Source: CAZVWJ01 sp964631325
GTDB taxonomy: Bacteria; T1Sed10-126
Assembly: GCA_964631325.1 (NCBI GenBank)
Contig: CAZVWJ010000002.1
Coordinates: 62,001 to 126,000, forward strand
DNA: 64,000 nt
Direction of reading: 5' to 3'
The position numbers and the translations under genes are program-made. Positions 48,845 through 57,213 of this stretch are shown piece after piece. How positions within the stretch are numbered: the stretch's first letter is position 1; every line of letters begins with the position of its first letter. The notes under the pieces were generated by a model, which was not told the origin of the DNA, ran no database searches, and worked only from the letters and a program-made list of their open reading frames with translations.

Positions 48845-51643
48845 TCAGTCGAAAAACACGTCCAGAATTTCATTAACCGGTTTGCCAAGAACTTCCGACA
48901 AAATACTGTTCACCAGATTTTGGCGGAAATTCCGGGTTGTTTTATCACGATTAATCGAAACATTCGGTTCAGTGACAAAACCTTTTATTGTAAACTCAAT
49001 AACAATTTTTCTTTCTTCTCCGATTCCTATTTTTCTATAAAGATCACCAAGTACATCCTGGAGATACCTTTTCACCGCTTCCCCGGTCAAAATTAGACGG
49101 TAATCGGTGTCCAGACTACCATCAAAATCAATTTCTCCGGCCCCGTTTAATTTTACATCTTTTGCCTGCAACCGAAAGTTATCAATTATCAATTTTCCTT
49201 CCTTGACTTTAAGATTATTCTGGCCAGGCTCAATTTTTAAATTATTTCCAATTTTTTCAAGATTAGCCACTTTGTCCAGCCCACCTACTACGGGAAAACT
49301 ATCCATTATTAACTCAGAATGGGCCAGGTTAACCTGGCCATTCCAACTATCCAACTCAGTATATCTCCCCTTGATCAAGAGTTCTACAGTTATTTTTCCA
49401 TGAATATTGTGGGTAAGCTGATCCTCACCCGCAAAAATATCTTTAAGCTGTGCTCCGGCAACTTCTAAATCAACTTCGCCCCCGAACCGGGGACCGACTT
49501 TCAACTGTCCGCTAAGCTCTCCCTTACCAAGCACTCCCCGTTTAATTATTAACTTTTTTTGTTGTTCTACAGTTATTAATTCACTTTCTAATCTTCTAAC
49601 CTTTACCTGGCCCACCCGTAGTTCACCAAAGGAAACCTCGCCAGAAAACCGGGGCGAACTCAACTTTCCCTCGGTATTTAACTCAAAATCCAGCCCGGAA
49701 AAGTCAAAATTTTTCTGTTTACGGAGTAATTTTTTCCCTTCTAAATTTTTTCCCACAACCAATACTTCCAGGTCCTTCTGAGTAAAATCAGGGGAATGAT
49801 TTAACTTCCCCTGAAAAGAAATTTTACCAAAATTACCGGTAGCATAGAAATTTTCAAAATCTATCTGTTGCGGGGTAACTTCTATTTCACCTCCCAGGCC
49901 GGGAATACGAAAATTAGAAGTGCTGATTTGGCCGTCATCAAAATTCAGATAACCGTAATAATCTTTCCAATTTTCAAAGGGCCGATTAAACTGAAACATC
50001 GCCTGAAGTTTTTTAAGTCGAACCCTATTATCGCTGATAATTTTTGAAAAAACACTCCCCTCCGTCCACCGGTATCTCTCCAGGGTTGATTTAAAACGAA
50101 GCGGGCCATCTAACTGTCCGGAAACCGTCCAATCATTCTGATAAGGGTCCCGGAAGCGACCACTAATCCCGGTTTTTTTAGGGCGTTCAGAATTATAAGA
50201 TCCAAGCATCCAGATATTATCGAAATTTCCCTTGCTAAATTTTATTTGACCACCGCGAGCGGCCAGGGCTGCTTGTAAACTGGAAGCATCAGCAACAAAC
50301 GATAAATTAAGCGGTAGATCCAGGTAACTGAAATCGCCAAACCAGTTTGTTAAAACACTATTTTCTGTCCCCGGGGGAATTTTTTTTCGTTTAACCAGGC
50401 GACCCGTCAGACTGCTAATAATCGACTGGCTTCTAAATCCAATAAATCCACTACTGATGTCGAAATCAATATTATCCACATAGATGGAACCAGAGTTCCA
50501 TCGGAGCCGGTTATTCTGCCAGCTTCCTTCCCAGTCCCGAATTTCAACGTTCTGGCGGCTATCCTGCCAGGTCCTGACAGAAAATCGCAATCCCGGGGAA
50601 AAAACTTTCCCCTCAAAATGGGGAGCCAGAGGGTTACCCCGGAGGCTAAATTCTCCAAATACTGGCCTGGCATTTAATATTTTTAGAGGATAATTACCAA
50701 ATAACCTCTCCCCTCCCAGTAACTTTTTTACATTTAACCTGGCCTCACCGGAAAGATCTATTTCACCGGCTTTATTCCGCAAAAATCCCTCCCAGTTGGA
50801 AGAAAAATAAGGACCGGAAACACCCAGAGTATCAGCAGATATCCGACCGGCGGTATCAGTAGAGAAATCAGTCCTAATTTTCATCGTTCCAGCTTGAAAA
50901 TCTTTAAATTTTAGCGGATATCCACTCAGCCGGGAGTGCAGATAAAATTTACCTTCCTTTCTTTGCACATTTATCTTTCCCTGCCATAGATTGTCGATGT
51001 TTTTCAAAAGACCGAAGGGCAACTTACACTTTTCAACGTCAAAGGTTAGAGCCCATTCTGGAACAGTGCTAAACCGAACATCAATTTTGGCAGTTGTTCC
51101 AAGAAGGCGGGTAATTTTTGCAGTAACCGGAGCAGTATCCGGAGAATAATCGATATTTTTTCCCCGTAAGGTAAAAATACGGTCTTCCCCGGGAATAAAA
51201 TTTACTTTCCAGTCATCAATCCAAACAGGTATTTTAAATTTACTTTGTTCACCAAAACGATTTTGTGCTGAAAAATTAACAATCCCCATAGTCGCCTGCC
51301 GGATATAAAAACAATCAAGCCAGGCAGAAAGTGAGCGATTGAACTTAAATCCCTGCTGCCAGAGTAAACTCCAGTTAATATTTAATTCCAGGTTATTCAA
51401 AGTTAAAGTGTTCTTATCTTTCACAGAGGGGGCAGGATTAATTGTAAGGCTGGAAAGTACAGGATTAAATTTCCAGTTTAGATACAAATAGCCCTGGGAA
51501 ACAGGACTATTCACCTGGGTCTGTAACTTTTGCTGGACAAAAAAACGGACCGGCGGAAGATTAAGCAGGCCTACTAAACTCAAGTAAACAAAGAGAACGA
51601 GAAAGCAGAGGACTTTTATGCAACGGATAACCAATGAGGACAT
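48845..51643 (-). CDS. AsmA/TamB-like outer-membrane lipid or protein transport protein
   Basis: 932 residues. One N-terminal transmembrane helix (VLCFLVLFVYLSLVGLLNL) followed by a very long, beta-rich periplasmic region of short repeating strands, and a C-terminal AsmA-like segment (GEIDFDGSLDTDYRLILTG, then IEFTIKGFVTEPNVSINRDK). This is the build of bridge-like AsmA/TamB proteins that span the periplasm. Just upstream of the lipid A genes on the same strand (90-bp gap), consistent with a role in lipid movement to, or assembly of, the outer membrane. Confidence 0.8.
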   Translation of the reverse strand: MSSLVIRCIKVLCFLVLFVYLSLVGLLNLPPVRFFVQQKLQTQVNSPVSQGYLYLNWKFNPVLSSLTINPAPSVKDKNTLTLNNLELNINWSLLWQQGFKFNRSLSAWLDCFYIRQATMGIVNFSAQNRFGEQSKFKIPVWIDDWKVNFIPGEDRIFTLRGKNIDYSPDTAPVTAKITRLLGTTAKIDVRFSTVPEWALTFDVEKCKLPFGLLKNIDNLWQGKINVQRKEGKFYLHSRLSGYPLKFKDFQAGTMKIRTDFSTDTAGRISADTLGVSGPYFSSNWEGFLRNKAGEIDLSGEARLNVKKLLGGERLFGNYPLKILNARPVFGEFSLRGNPLAPHFEGKVFSPGLRFSVRTWQDSRQNVEIRDWEGSWQNNRLRWNSGSIYVDNIDFDISSGFIGFRSQSIISSLTGRLVKRKKIPPGTENSVLTNWFGDFSYLDLPLNLSFVADASSLQAALAARGGQIKFSKGNFDNIWMLGSYNSERPKKTGISGRFRDPYQNDWTVSGQLDGPLRFKSTLERYRWTEGSVFSKIISDNRVRLKKLQAMFQFNRPFENWKDYYGYLNFDDGQISTSNFRIPGLGGEIEVTPQQIDFENFYATGNFGKISFQGKLNHSPDFTQKDLEVLVVGKNLEGKKLLRKQKNFDFSGLDFELNTEGKLSSPRFSGEVSFGELRVGQVKVRRLESELITVEQQKKLIIKRGVLGKGELSGQLKVGPRFGGEVDLEVAGAQLKDIFAGEDQLTHNIHGKITVELLIKGRYTELDSWNGQVNLAHSELIMDSFPVVGGLDKVANLEKIGNNLKIEPGQNNLKVKEGKLIIDNFRLQAKDVKLNGAGEIDFDGSLDTDYRLILTGEAVKRYLQDVLGDLYRKIGIGEERKIVIEFTIKGFVTEPNVSINRDKTTRNFRQNLVNSILSEVLGKPVNEILDVFFD

Positions 51644-51717
51644 AGGAACGGCCCTTTTTAGTATATTTAAAAGTGCGTTTTCATTTTAACACTACATCTC
51701 CAAAATACACAGTACAT

Positions 51718-51758
51718 AAAAAAAACCCCGGGCCCGGTCAAAGACCGGAACCCGGGGC
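51718..51758 (-). terminator. Rho-independent terminator of groESL
   Basis: GC-rich hairpin 51726-51757 (CCCCGGG...CCCGGGG with inner CCGGTC-AAA-GACCGG) followed on the minus strand by a run of eight T (51725-51718). It ends the groEL transcript before the AsmA-like gene. Confidence 0.92.
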
Positions 51759-51793
51759 CTCGGGGGAAGGGGTATCGGGCATATTATATCTGG

Positions 51794-53470
51794 TTACATG
51801 CCCATTGCGCCGCCGCCGGGCATACCGCCTCCGCCGCCGGGCATACCTCCTCCGGCTCCACCGCCGGGAGGACCACCGCCGCCGTCTTCGTCCTCATCAA
51901 TTTCAGCAACGGCAGCTTCCGTGGTGACCAGCAGAGAAGATATGCTGCAGGCATTCTGAATAACATTGCGGAGTACTTTAGCTGGGTCTATTATACCAGA
52001 TTCCAGCAAGTTTTCAATCTCCCGGGTTTTGGCGTTGTAACCAATTTCCGGATCATCCGCATTTCTAATTCGCTCCACAATAACCGAACCTTCCACGCCG
52101 GCATTATCAGCAATCTGGGTGGTAGGTTTAGAAAGAGCTCTCTCCAGAATCCGAAGACCTTGTTGCTCTTCTTCGTCCTCAAACTCTTCATCAGCCAGAT
52201 CTTCCTGAATCTGCAAGAGAGTCACACCACCGCCGGGCACAATGCCTTCTTCAACAGCGGCTCGAGTGGATTGCAGGGCATCTTCGACCCTGTCTTTTCT
52301 TTCTTCCATTTCCGGCTCAGTCGCAGCACCAACTTTGATGACTCCGACTCCACCGGCCAGCTTGGCAAGCCGTTCTTCCAGCTTTTCCTGGTCATAACTG
52401 CTGTCACTCTGCTCAATCTGGCGGCGAATTTGGCCAATTCGATCCTGAATTTCAGTCGGGTTACCTTCACCTTCGACAATTGTCGTGTCATCGTCAGTGA
52501 TGGTGATTTTATTCGCCTGGCCAAGTTGATCGAGAGTGGTGTTTTCAAGTTCCATTCCTTTGTCCTCGGAGATAACTTCTCCACCGGTGAGAATGGCAAT
52601 ATCCTGCAGCATCTGCTGACGGCGATCACCAAATCCTGGTGCTTTCACTGCAGCAACGTCAAGTTGACCCCGAAGCTTGTTCACAACAAGAGTGGCAAGC
52701 GCTTCGCCGTCAATATCCTCGGAGATGATCAACAGCGGATTACCTTCCCGGGCAACTTCTTCTAATACCGGGACAATATCATTAATCGCTGAAATTTCGT
52801 CATCATAAATGAGAATTCTGCAGTCTTCCAGGTTGGCCACCATGTTTTCCTGGTCGGTAACAAAATAAGGTGACTTGTAACCACGGTCGAACTGCATTCC
52901 TTCAACCAGTTCTAACTCAGTTTCAATACCGCGGCCCTCTTCAACGGTAATTACACCGTCCTGACCGACTTTGTCCATTGCTTCGGCCAAAATCTTGCCC
53001 GTTTCCGGGTCATTATTCGCCGAAATAGTAGCCACCTGTTCAATCTGGCCCTGACCTTCGACTTCTTCGGCATAATCCCGAAGCTTATCAATAGCCAGCC
53101 GTGCGCCTTCCTGAATCCCACGGCGAAGCGCCATCGGATTATGACCGGCAGCCACGGATTTAAGTCCCTCGTGAATAATCGTATGAGCCAGCAGGGTAGC
53201 GGTTGTAGTTCCATCACCAGTTTCATCCTGGGTTTTGGTTGCTACTTCTTTTACAAGCTGTACCCCCATGTTTTCAAATTCATCCTCAACATCAATCTCT
53301 TTGGCAATTGTCACTCCGTCTTTAGTAATTTCCGGAGCACCAAAGCTCTTTTCTAACACTACGTTGCGGCCACGCGGGCCAAGTGTGACTTTCACAGAAT
53401 CAGTTAATTCGTCAACACCTTCAACTAAATCTTTCCGAGCTTCCTCGGAAAACTTAATTTCCTTAGCCAT
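51794..53470 (-). CDS. groEL: Chaperonin GroEL (60 kDa)
   Basis: 558 residues. Double-ring ATP-dependent chaperonin. AKEIKFSEEARKDLVEGVD at the N-terminus, VTLGPRGRNVVLEKSFG, DGTTTATLLAHTIIHEG (nucleotide site) and the acidic apical-domain sequence are all standard; the C-terminus ends in Gly-Met repeats (GGGMPGGGAMGM). Unusually acidic for GroEL, as expected of salt-adapted cells. Follows groES by 73 bp. Confidence 0.98.
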   Translation of the reverse strand: MAKEIKFSEEARKDLVEGVDELTDSVKVTLGPRGRNVVLEKSFGAPEITKDGVTIAKEIDVEDEFENMGVQLVKEVATKTQDETGDGTTTATLLAHTIIHEGLKSVAAGHNPMALRRGIQEGARLAIDKLRDYAEEVEGQGQIEQVATISANNDPETGKILAEAMDKVGQDGVITVEEGRGIETELELVEGMQFDRGYKSPYFVTDQENMVANLEDCRILIYDDEISAINDIVPVLEEVAREGNPLLIISEDIDGEALATLVVNKLRGQLDVAAVKAPGFGDRRQQMLQDIAILTGGEVISEDKGMELENTTLDQLGQANKITITDDDTTIVEGEGNPTEIQDRIGQIRRQIEQSDSSYDQEKLEERLAKLAGGVGVIKVGAATEPEMEERKDRVEDALQSTRAAVEEGIVPGGGVTLLQIQEDLADEEFEDEEEQQGLRILERALSKPTTQIADNAGVEGSVIVERIRNADDPEIGYNAKTREIENLLESGIIDPAKVLRNVIQNACSISSLLVTTEAAVAEIDEDEDGGGGPPGGGAGGGMPGGGGGMPGGGAMGM

Positions 53471-53543
53471 CTTAATTCAACCCTCCTTAAAAATAATTAC
53501 CTACTTCTAAAATTCAAAGCCAAAGGATAATCTTGCTCGTGAA

Positions 53544-53831
53544 CTACACAATTTTGGCGAGAATGTCATCTCCGCCTAAAACCAGGTATTCTTCGCCTTC
53601 AATTTCAACTTCTGAACCAGAATACTTACCAAAGATCACCCGGTCACCTTCTTCTACATCAGTCTGAACGAGTTCTCCTTCTTTCTGCTCACCAGGCCCT
53701 ACGGCAATCACTTCCGCCTGCTGGGGTTTTTCCTGGGCAGATTCCGGAATAACTATTCCGCTTTCAGTGGTTTCTTCCTCAGGTTCCAATACCTTAACCA
53801 CTACTCTGTTACCTAACGGTTGCAACTTCAT
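53544..53831 (-). CDS. groES: Co-chaperonin GroES (10 kDa)
   Basis: 95 residues from ATG 53831 (GGAGG 7 nt upstream; the ATG at 53837 is too close). Lid of the GroEL cavity. LQPLGNRVVVKVLEPEEETT, with the mobile-loop region ESGIVIPESAQEKPQ, and GDRVIFGKYSGSEVEIEGEE are standard. Transcribed with groEL from a promoter near 54000. No CIRCE element is found upstream. Confidence 0.97.
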   Translation of the reverse strand: MKLQPLGNRVVVKVLEPEEETTESGIVIPESAQEKPQQAEVIAVGPGEQKEGELVQTDVEEGDRVIFGKYSGSEVEIEGEEYLVLGGDDILAKIV

Positions 53832-53837
53832 TATCAT

Positions 53838-54134
53838 CCCTCCAAATGCAAAGAAATATCCTCAAAACTACACAAAAATTAAATAAATTACTGATTGTAA
53901 TTTACAGAAAGCAATTAAATTATTTAGCCTGAACAGAAGTTTACAATGTCCCCGATCAGGTTAGCTTTTTTGAAGGAAAGAAATAGTTTATATCACTAAA
54001 TTTATGTGTCAAGAATAAAATTTGAATTCCGTCAAATCCACCCCCTTTCGAGACGATATAATCGTGTAAGCTTTTTTTACTAATAAATATGAGTACTTCT
54101 AAACTACGAACGAAAAAAAATTATTCCAAAAAAA
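53838..54134. other. groES-coaX intergenic region
   Basis: AT-rich. Holds the groESL promoter and the small inverted repeat upstream of its -35. No CIRCE (TTAGCACTC-N9-GAGTGCTAA) and no gene seen. Confidence 0.6.
53984..54012 (-). promoter_or_regulatory. groESL promoter
   Basis: TTGACA (54012-54007) and TAAACT (53989-53984) with 17-bp spacing, about 150 nt before groES. Immediately upstream of the -35, TTTGA-N6-TCAAA forms an inverted repeat (54021-54040 region) that could be an operator. Confidence 0.55.
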
Positions 54135-54893
54135 TTATATTTTTTTTGAATGGCAGGCAAGTAAACCTTTCAAGACCAAATATGGTTCAAAATCAGTGAT
54201 ACATTCCGTCAAATCCAACATATCTTCTGCCCACCCCCCCGTGGCTACGACGGGTAGATCTGTTCCCAGAGAAAATTCTTCTCGCAACTTTTCTAATATG
54301 TGCTCAACTGCGCCGCCAGTCCCATAAAAAATGCCCGTGTGCAAAGCCTCTTCAGTTTCTCTGCACTTAAATTCCTCAGGTTTACACGGAAAAAAATCGG
54401 ATAAATTTGCCGCTGCCGAAGATAATCCGCGGGCCGACGGCTCAATACCAGGAAGAATTACCCCGCCCAGATAATTAGCTTCCGGGTCCACAGCCTCTAC
54501 CGTAGTCGCAGTCCCAAAATCTATAACAAAACCGGCACCGTATATATGATAAAGAGCCTCCGCCCCCGCGACCCGGTCAGCTCCGGTTTTTTCCGGCGCT
54601 TTTATAGCCAATTCTATCTTTGCTTCCTTCCAGGGCGAACGTAAAAACCAAATATTTTTACCCAAACGTTTTTTCGCCAACTTTTCAAGAGCCGAGGTTT
54701 CTCCCGGTACTACACTGGCTACCAAAATTTCGCTGTATTCTTCCAGCGAGCCGGCAAGACTTTCAAGTCGTTCGTAGAGTTCATCCGCGGTTTCACCCGG
54801 CCGGGTTCTTCGTTCCCAGACACGTTCAATAGTTCCCCCTGCAACCTGTCCCAGCATAGTCTCAGAATTACCAACATCTATTACTAATTTCAC
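54135..54893 (-). CDS. coaX: Type III pantothenate kinase
   Basis: 252 residues. First step of coenzyme A synthesis, the ATP-dependent phosphorylation of pantothenate. LVIDVGNSETMLGQ (nucleotide-binding Asp), TGADRVAGAEALYHIYG, FVIDFGTATTVEAVD and GVILPGIEPSARGLSSAAAN are diagnostic of CoaX. It needs a monovalent cation and has no feedback by CoA. The start overlaps birA by 4 bp. Confidence 0.95.
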   Translation of the reverse strand: MKLVIDVGNSETMLGQVAGGTIERVWERRTRPGETADELYERLESLAGSLEEYSEILVASVVPGETSALEKLAKKRLGKNIWFLRSPWKEAKIELAIKAPEKTGADRVAGAEALYHIYGAGFVIDFGTATTVEAVDPEANYLGGVILPGIEPSARGLSSAAANLSDFFPCKPEEFKCRETEEALHTGIFYGTGGAVEHILEKLREEFSLGTDLPVVATGGWAEDMLDLTECITDFEPYLVLKGLLACHSKKI

Positions 54894-55603
54894 AAGTATT
54901 TGACCTCCTGAACATCCCCGGCATAAACCAGCTCAACCTCCCCTCCGACCGCAAGCACCAGAGCCCCTGTTTTATGTATTCCCACCGCTTCTCCTTCTTT
55001 CCCGTTCGCCCGAACTCTTTGGCCAATCGTCTCAATATGTTTTTGAATTTCCCGCGAAGAAAAATAATTTGAAGTTCCGTTTAGAAGCGCTCCAATAAAT
55101 TTTTTTAGCCATCTACTGAGCAGTTCGTATCTGGAAAATTTGTGCCCGACTGCTCCGCTCATACTAATCGGGGTCCGCCGATACCCAGACAAATCCGGGC
55201 CAAATGAATTATTTATATTCAACCCAATTCCCAGGTCAATTTTCCAATCCCGGGTCATGGCAATCATCCCACCAATTTTCCGCCCCTGACACAACAAATC
55301 ATTAGGCCATTTCAGATTAAATTCCATCTCCCTATCGACAGCTTCAGACAGTATTTCTTTCCATACAAGCGCCGCTCCCATCAACTGCAAAGCGGGGGGG
55401 ACTTCAACCACTTCAAACGGATAACAAAAGCTATAGTAAAGCCCACCCGGTGGGCTTTTCCAGTCCCGCTGTTTTCTTCCCCGCCCAGAATCCTGTTGAT
55501 CAGCCCACACCACACTCCAGGCGGGTAAATCAGAATCCTGAAGATAATCCTGGGTTGAGGAGCAGGCCGGGAGATGAAGAAGAGTTCTGTACCCCGCCTT
55601 CAT
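54890..55603 (-). CDS. birA: Biotin-[acetyl-CoA-carboxylase] ligase
   Basis: 237 residues; lacks the N-terminal helix-turn-helix of bifunctional BirA, so it is a ligase only. SSTQDYLQDSDLPAWSVVWA, WADQQDSGRGRKQRDWKSPP (biotinyl-AMP loop GRGRKQR) and LKWPNDLLCQGRKIGGMI are diagnostic. It would biotinylate the two carrier proteins encoded at 9481 and 11852. Overlaps coaX by 4 bp and follows trxA by 9 bp. Confidence 0.93.
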   Translation of the reverse strand: MKAGYRTLLHLPACSSTQDYLQDSDLPAWSVVWADQQDSGRGRKQRDWKSPPGGLYYSFCYPFEVVEVPPALQLMGAALVWKEILSEAVDREMEFNLKWPNDLLCQGRKIGGMIAMTRDWKIDLGIGLNINNSFGPDLSGYRRTPISMSGAVGHKFSRYELLSRWLKKFIGALLNGTSNYFSSREIQKHIETIGQRVRANGKEGEAVGIHKTGALVLAVGGEVELVYAGDVQEVKYL

Positions 55604-55612
55604 AACGGGTAA

Positions 55613-55924
55613 TTAAAGGTGAGAATCCAGTTGTTCGCTTATATTTTTTTTCGGTACCGCACCAACGATTTCTTCAACTTTATCGCCGTCCTTAAAGAGC
55701 ATAAGAGTGGGGATACTACGGATTCCAAACTGACCGGCCAAATCTTGGTTTTCATCCACATTTACTCGATAAAAATCAATTTCTTCGTATTCCTCGGAAA
55801 GCTCTTCTAACCGGGGCTCAAGCTGTTTACAGGGACCACACCATTCAGCCCAAAAATCAACCAGAGCAACTCCGTCGTAGTCATTTACCCTGGATTCAAA
55901 TTCTGAAGTTCCTAAATCTTCCAT
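55613..55924 (-). CDS. trxA: Thioredoxin
   Basis: 103 residues from ATG 55924 (GGGAG 7 nt upstream; the longer frame from 55972 lacks a signal). Active site FWAEWCGPCKQL, cis-proline IRSIPTLMLFKDG. Small cytosolic dithiol reductant. First gene of the trxA-birA-coaX unit. Confidence 0.95.
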   Translation of the reverse strand: MEDLGTSEFESRVNDYDGVALVDFWAEWCGPCKQLEPRLEELSEEYEEIDFYRVNVDENQDLAGQFGIRSIPTLMLFKDGDKVEEIVGAVPKKNISEQLDSHL

Positions 55925-56171
55925 AATATTTCTCCCTTGTCCTGACTGATAAGTCCTAAATTCTAAACCCACTTATTGTTAAAACTGAAAAACAAGAAAG
56001 GGGAATGGCTGTCTATTTGTTAGAATCGAGTACTAAAATTATAAGGTTTTTTTATATCTCAGTCAAATTTTTTAAGCAATTTTACCAAATTAATCATCAA
56101 CCAATTAGAATTTTTGTTATAATTCTTAAAGTTGTTTTTGTTAATTAAATCTACTGAAGGAGCTGATTATA

Positions 56172-56390
56172 ATGGCTGAAGAAAAATCACACGTGGGATC
56201 GATTGGTTTTAATGCCGGTCAGGTATACAACTATCTTGAGGAAGAAGAAGGTGCCATGAAAGCAACTGAGATAAAAAAGGAATTGAACTTTTCCACCTCA
56301 GATGTCTACCTCGCCCTTGGCTGGTTGGCCCGCGAGGACCAGGTTGACGTCCTGAAGAAAGGGAACTCTGTTCGGGCGAATTCAAAATAA
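56172..56390 (+). CDS. Winged-helix protein (DUF2582-like)
   Basis: 72 residues. GFNAGQVYNYLEEEEGAMKA, then TEIKKELNFSTSDVYLALGW, forms a winged helix-turn-helix, with LAREDQVDV as strand/wing; this fits the small wHTH family DUF2582. GGAG lies 8 nt before ATG 56172, and a TATAAT is at 56118-56123. Target unknown. Convergent with the SDR gene. Confidence 0.8.
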   Translation: MAEEKSHVGSIGFNAGQVYNYLEEEEGAMKATEIKKELNFSTSDVYLALGWLAREDQVDVLKKGNSVRANSK

Positions 56391-56393
56391 AAA

Positions 56394-57194
56394 CTACCTC
56401 TTATAACTATTTTTAACTGTTGAAGGAAATTTCATAATCCGGCCCACAAGTCGCGGAAAAATTTCATTCAGCAAGCCCAGAATCCTGGTGGAAAAATGGG
56501 GATGAAGTCTAAATTTATTCGTCTGTAATCCCCGGCTAATAGCCCGTGCAACAGTAACAGGGAATTGTGTCGGACCGCGCGAGGGGAAACTGAAATTATC
56601 TGGAACAAACCGCCGAGCAGCAGCCGAAAATCCTGTATTAGTTCGTAAGGGGTAGACAATCTGAACAATGACCCCTTCCGGCTCCAACTCCCACCGCAAG
56701 CTTTCGCTGATTGATTCCAAGGCCGCTTTACTGGCCGCATAATGACTCATCACGGGAAATCCTTTTTTAGCCACCCCGGAAGCCACGTTAATAATTCGAC
56801 CGCCCCGGGCTCTTTTTAACACCGGCAGTAACTCACGAATCAACTGCACAGCCCCAAAATAATTCGTCTCAAACATCTCCCGAGCTTCTCCAACGGGCAC
56901 TTCTTCTACGCGCCCGTAGACTCCATACCCGGCGTTATTTATCAGTATCCCCGGGGGTGGCGTCATCTCACTCACCTTCTCGACGCAGGTCGTAATTGAA
57001 GCCGCTTCCTGGAGATCCAGCTCTATTGCTTCAGCCTGCCCGCCCGCTTCATTAATCTCGCCAGCTATCTGCTCAAGCCTGTTTTTACTGCGCGCCGCCA
57101 GATATACCCGGTGTCCTCCACCGGCAAGTTCCCGGGCAGTCGCTTCCCCGATCCCCCGCGAAGCACCTGTTACTAAAACCGCTTCTTCAGCCAT
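56394..57194 (-). CDS. Short-chain dehydrogenase/reductase
   Basis: 266 residues. Cofactor loop VTGASRGIGEATAREL, NNAGYGVYG, catalytic Ser in INVASGVAKKG and YAASKAALE (Tyr-x3-Lys). Classic SDR, substrate unknown; the extended C-terminus (from about residue 190) recalls SDRs acting on lipids or retinoid-like alcohols. It lies 19 bp after the photolyase gene and may be cotranscribed. Confidence 0.9.
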   Translation of the reverse strand: MAEEAVLVTGASRGIGEATARELAGGGHRVYLAARSKNRLEQIAGEINEAGGQAEAIELDLQEAASITTCVEKVSEMTPPPGILINNAGYGVYGRVEEVPVGEAREMFETNYFGAVQLIRELLPVLKRARGGRIINVASGVAKKGFPVMSHYAASKAALESISESLRWELEPEGVIVQIVYPLRTNTGFSAAARRFVPDNFSFPSRGPTQFPVTVARAISRGLQTNKFRLHPHFSTRILGLLNEIFPRLVGRIMKFPSTVKNSYKR

Positions 57195-57213
57195 TATATT
57201 CTCTTGCCTCCTT

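Noticed and set aside
53838..54134. CIRCE or CtsR operator upstream of groES
   Set aside because: Neither the 9-9-9 CIRCE repeat nor tandem CtsR heptads are present.
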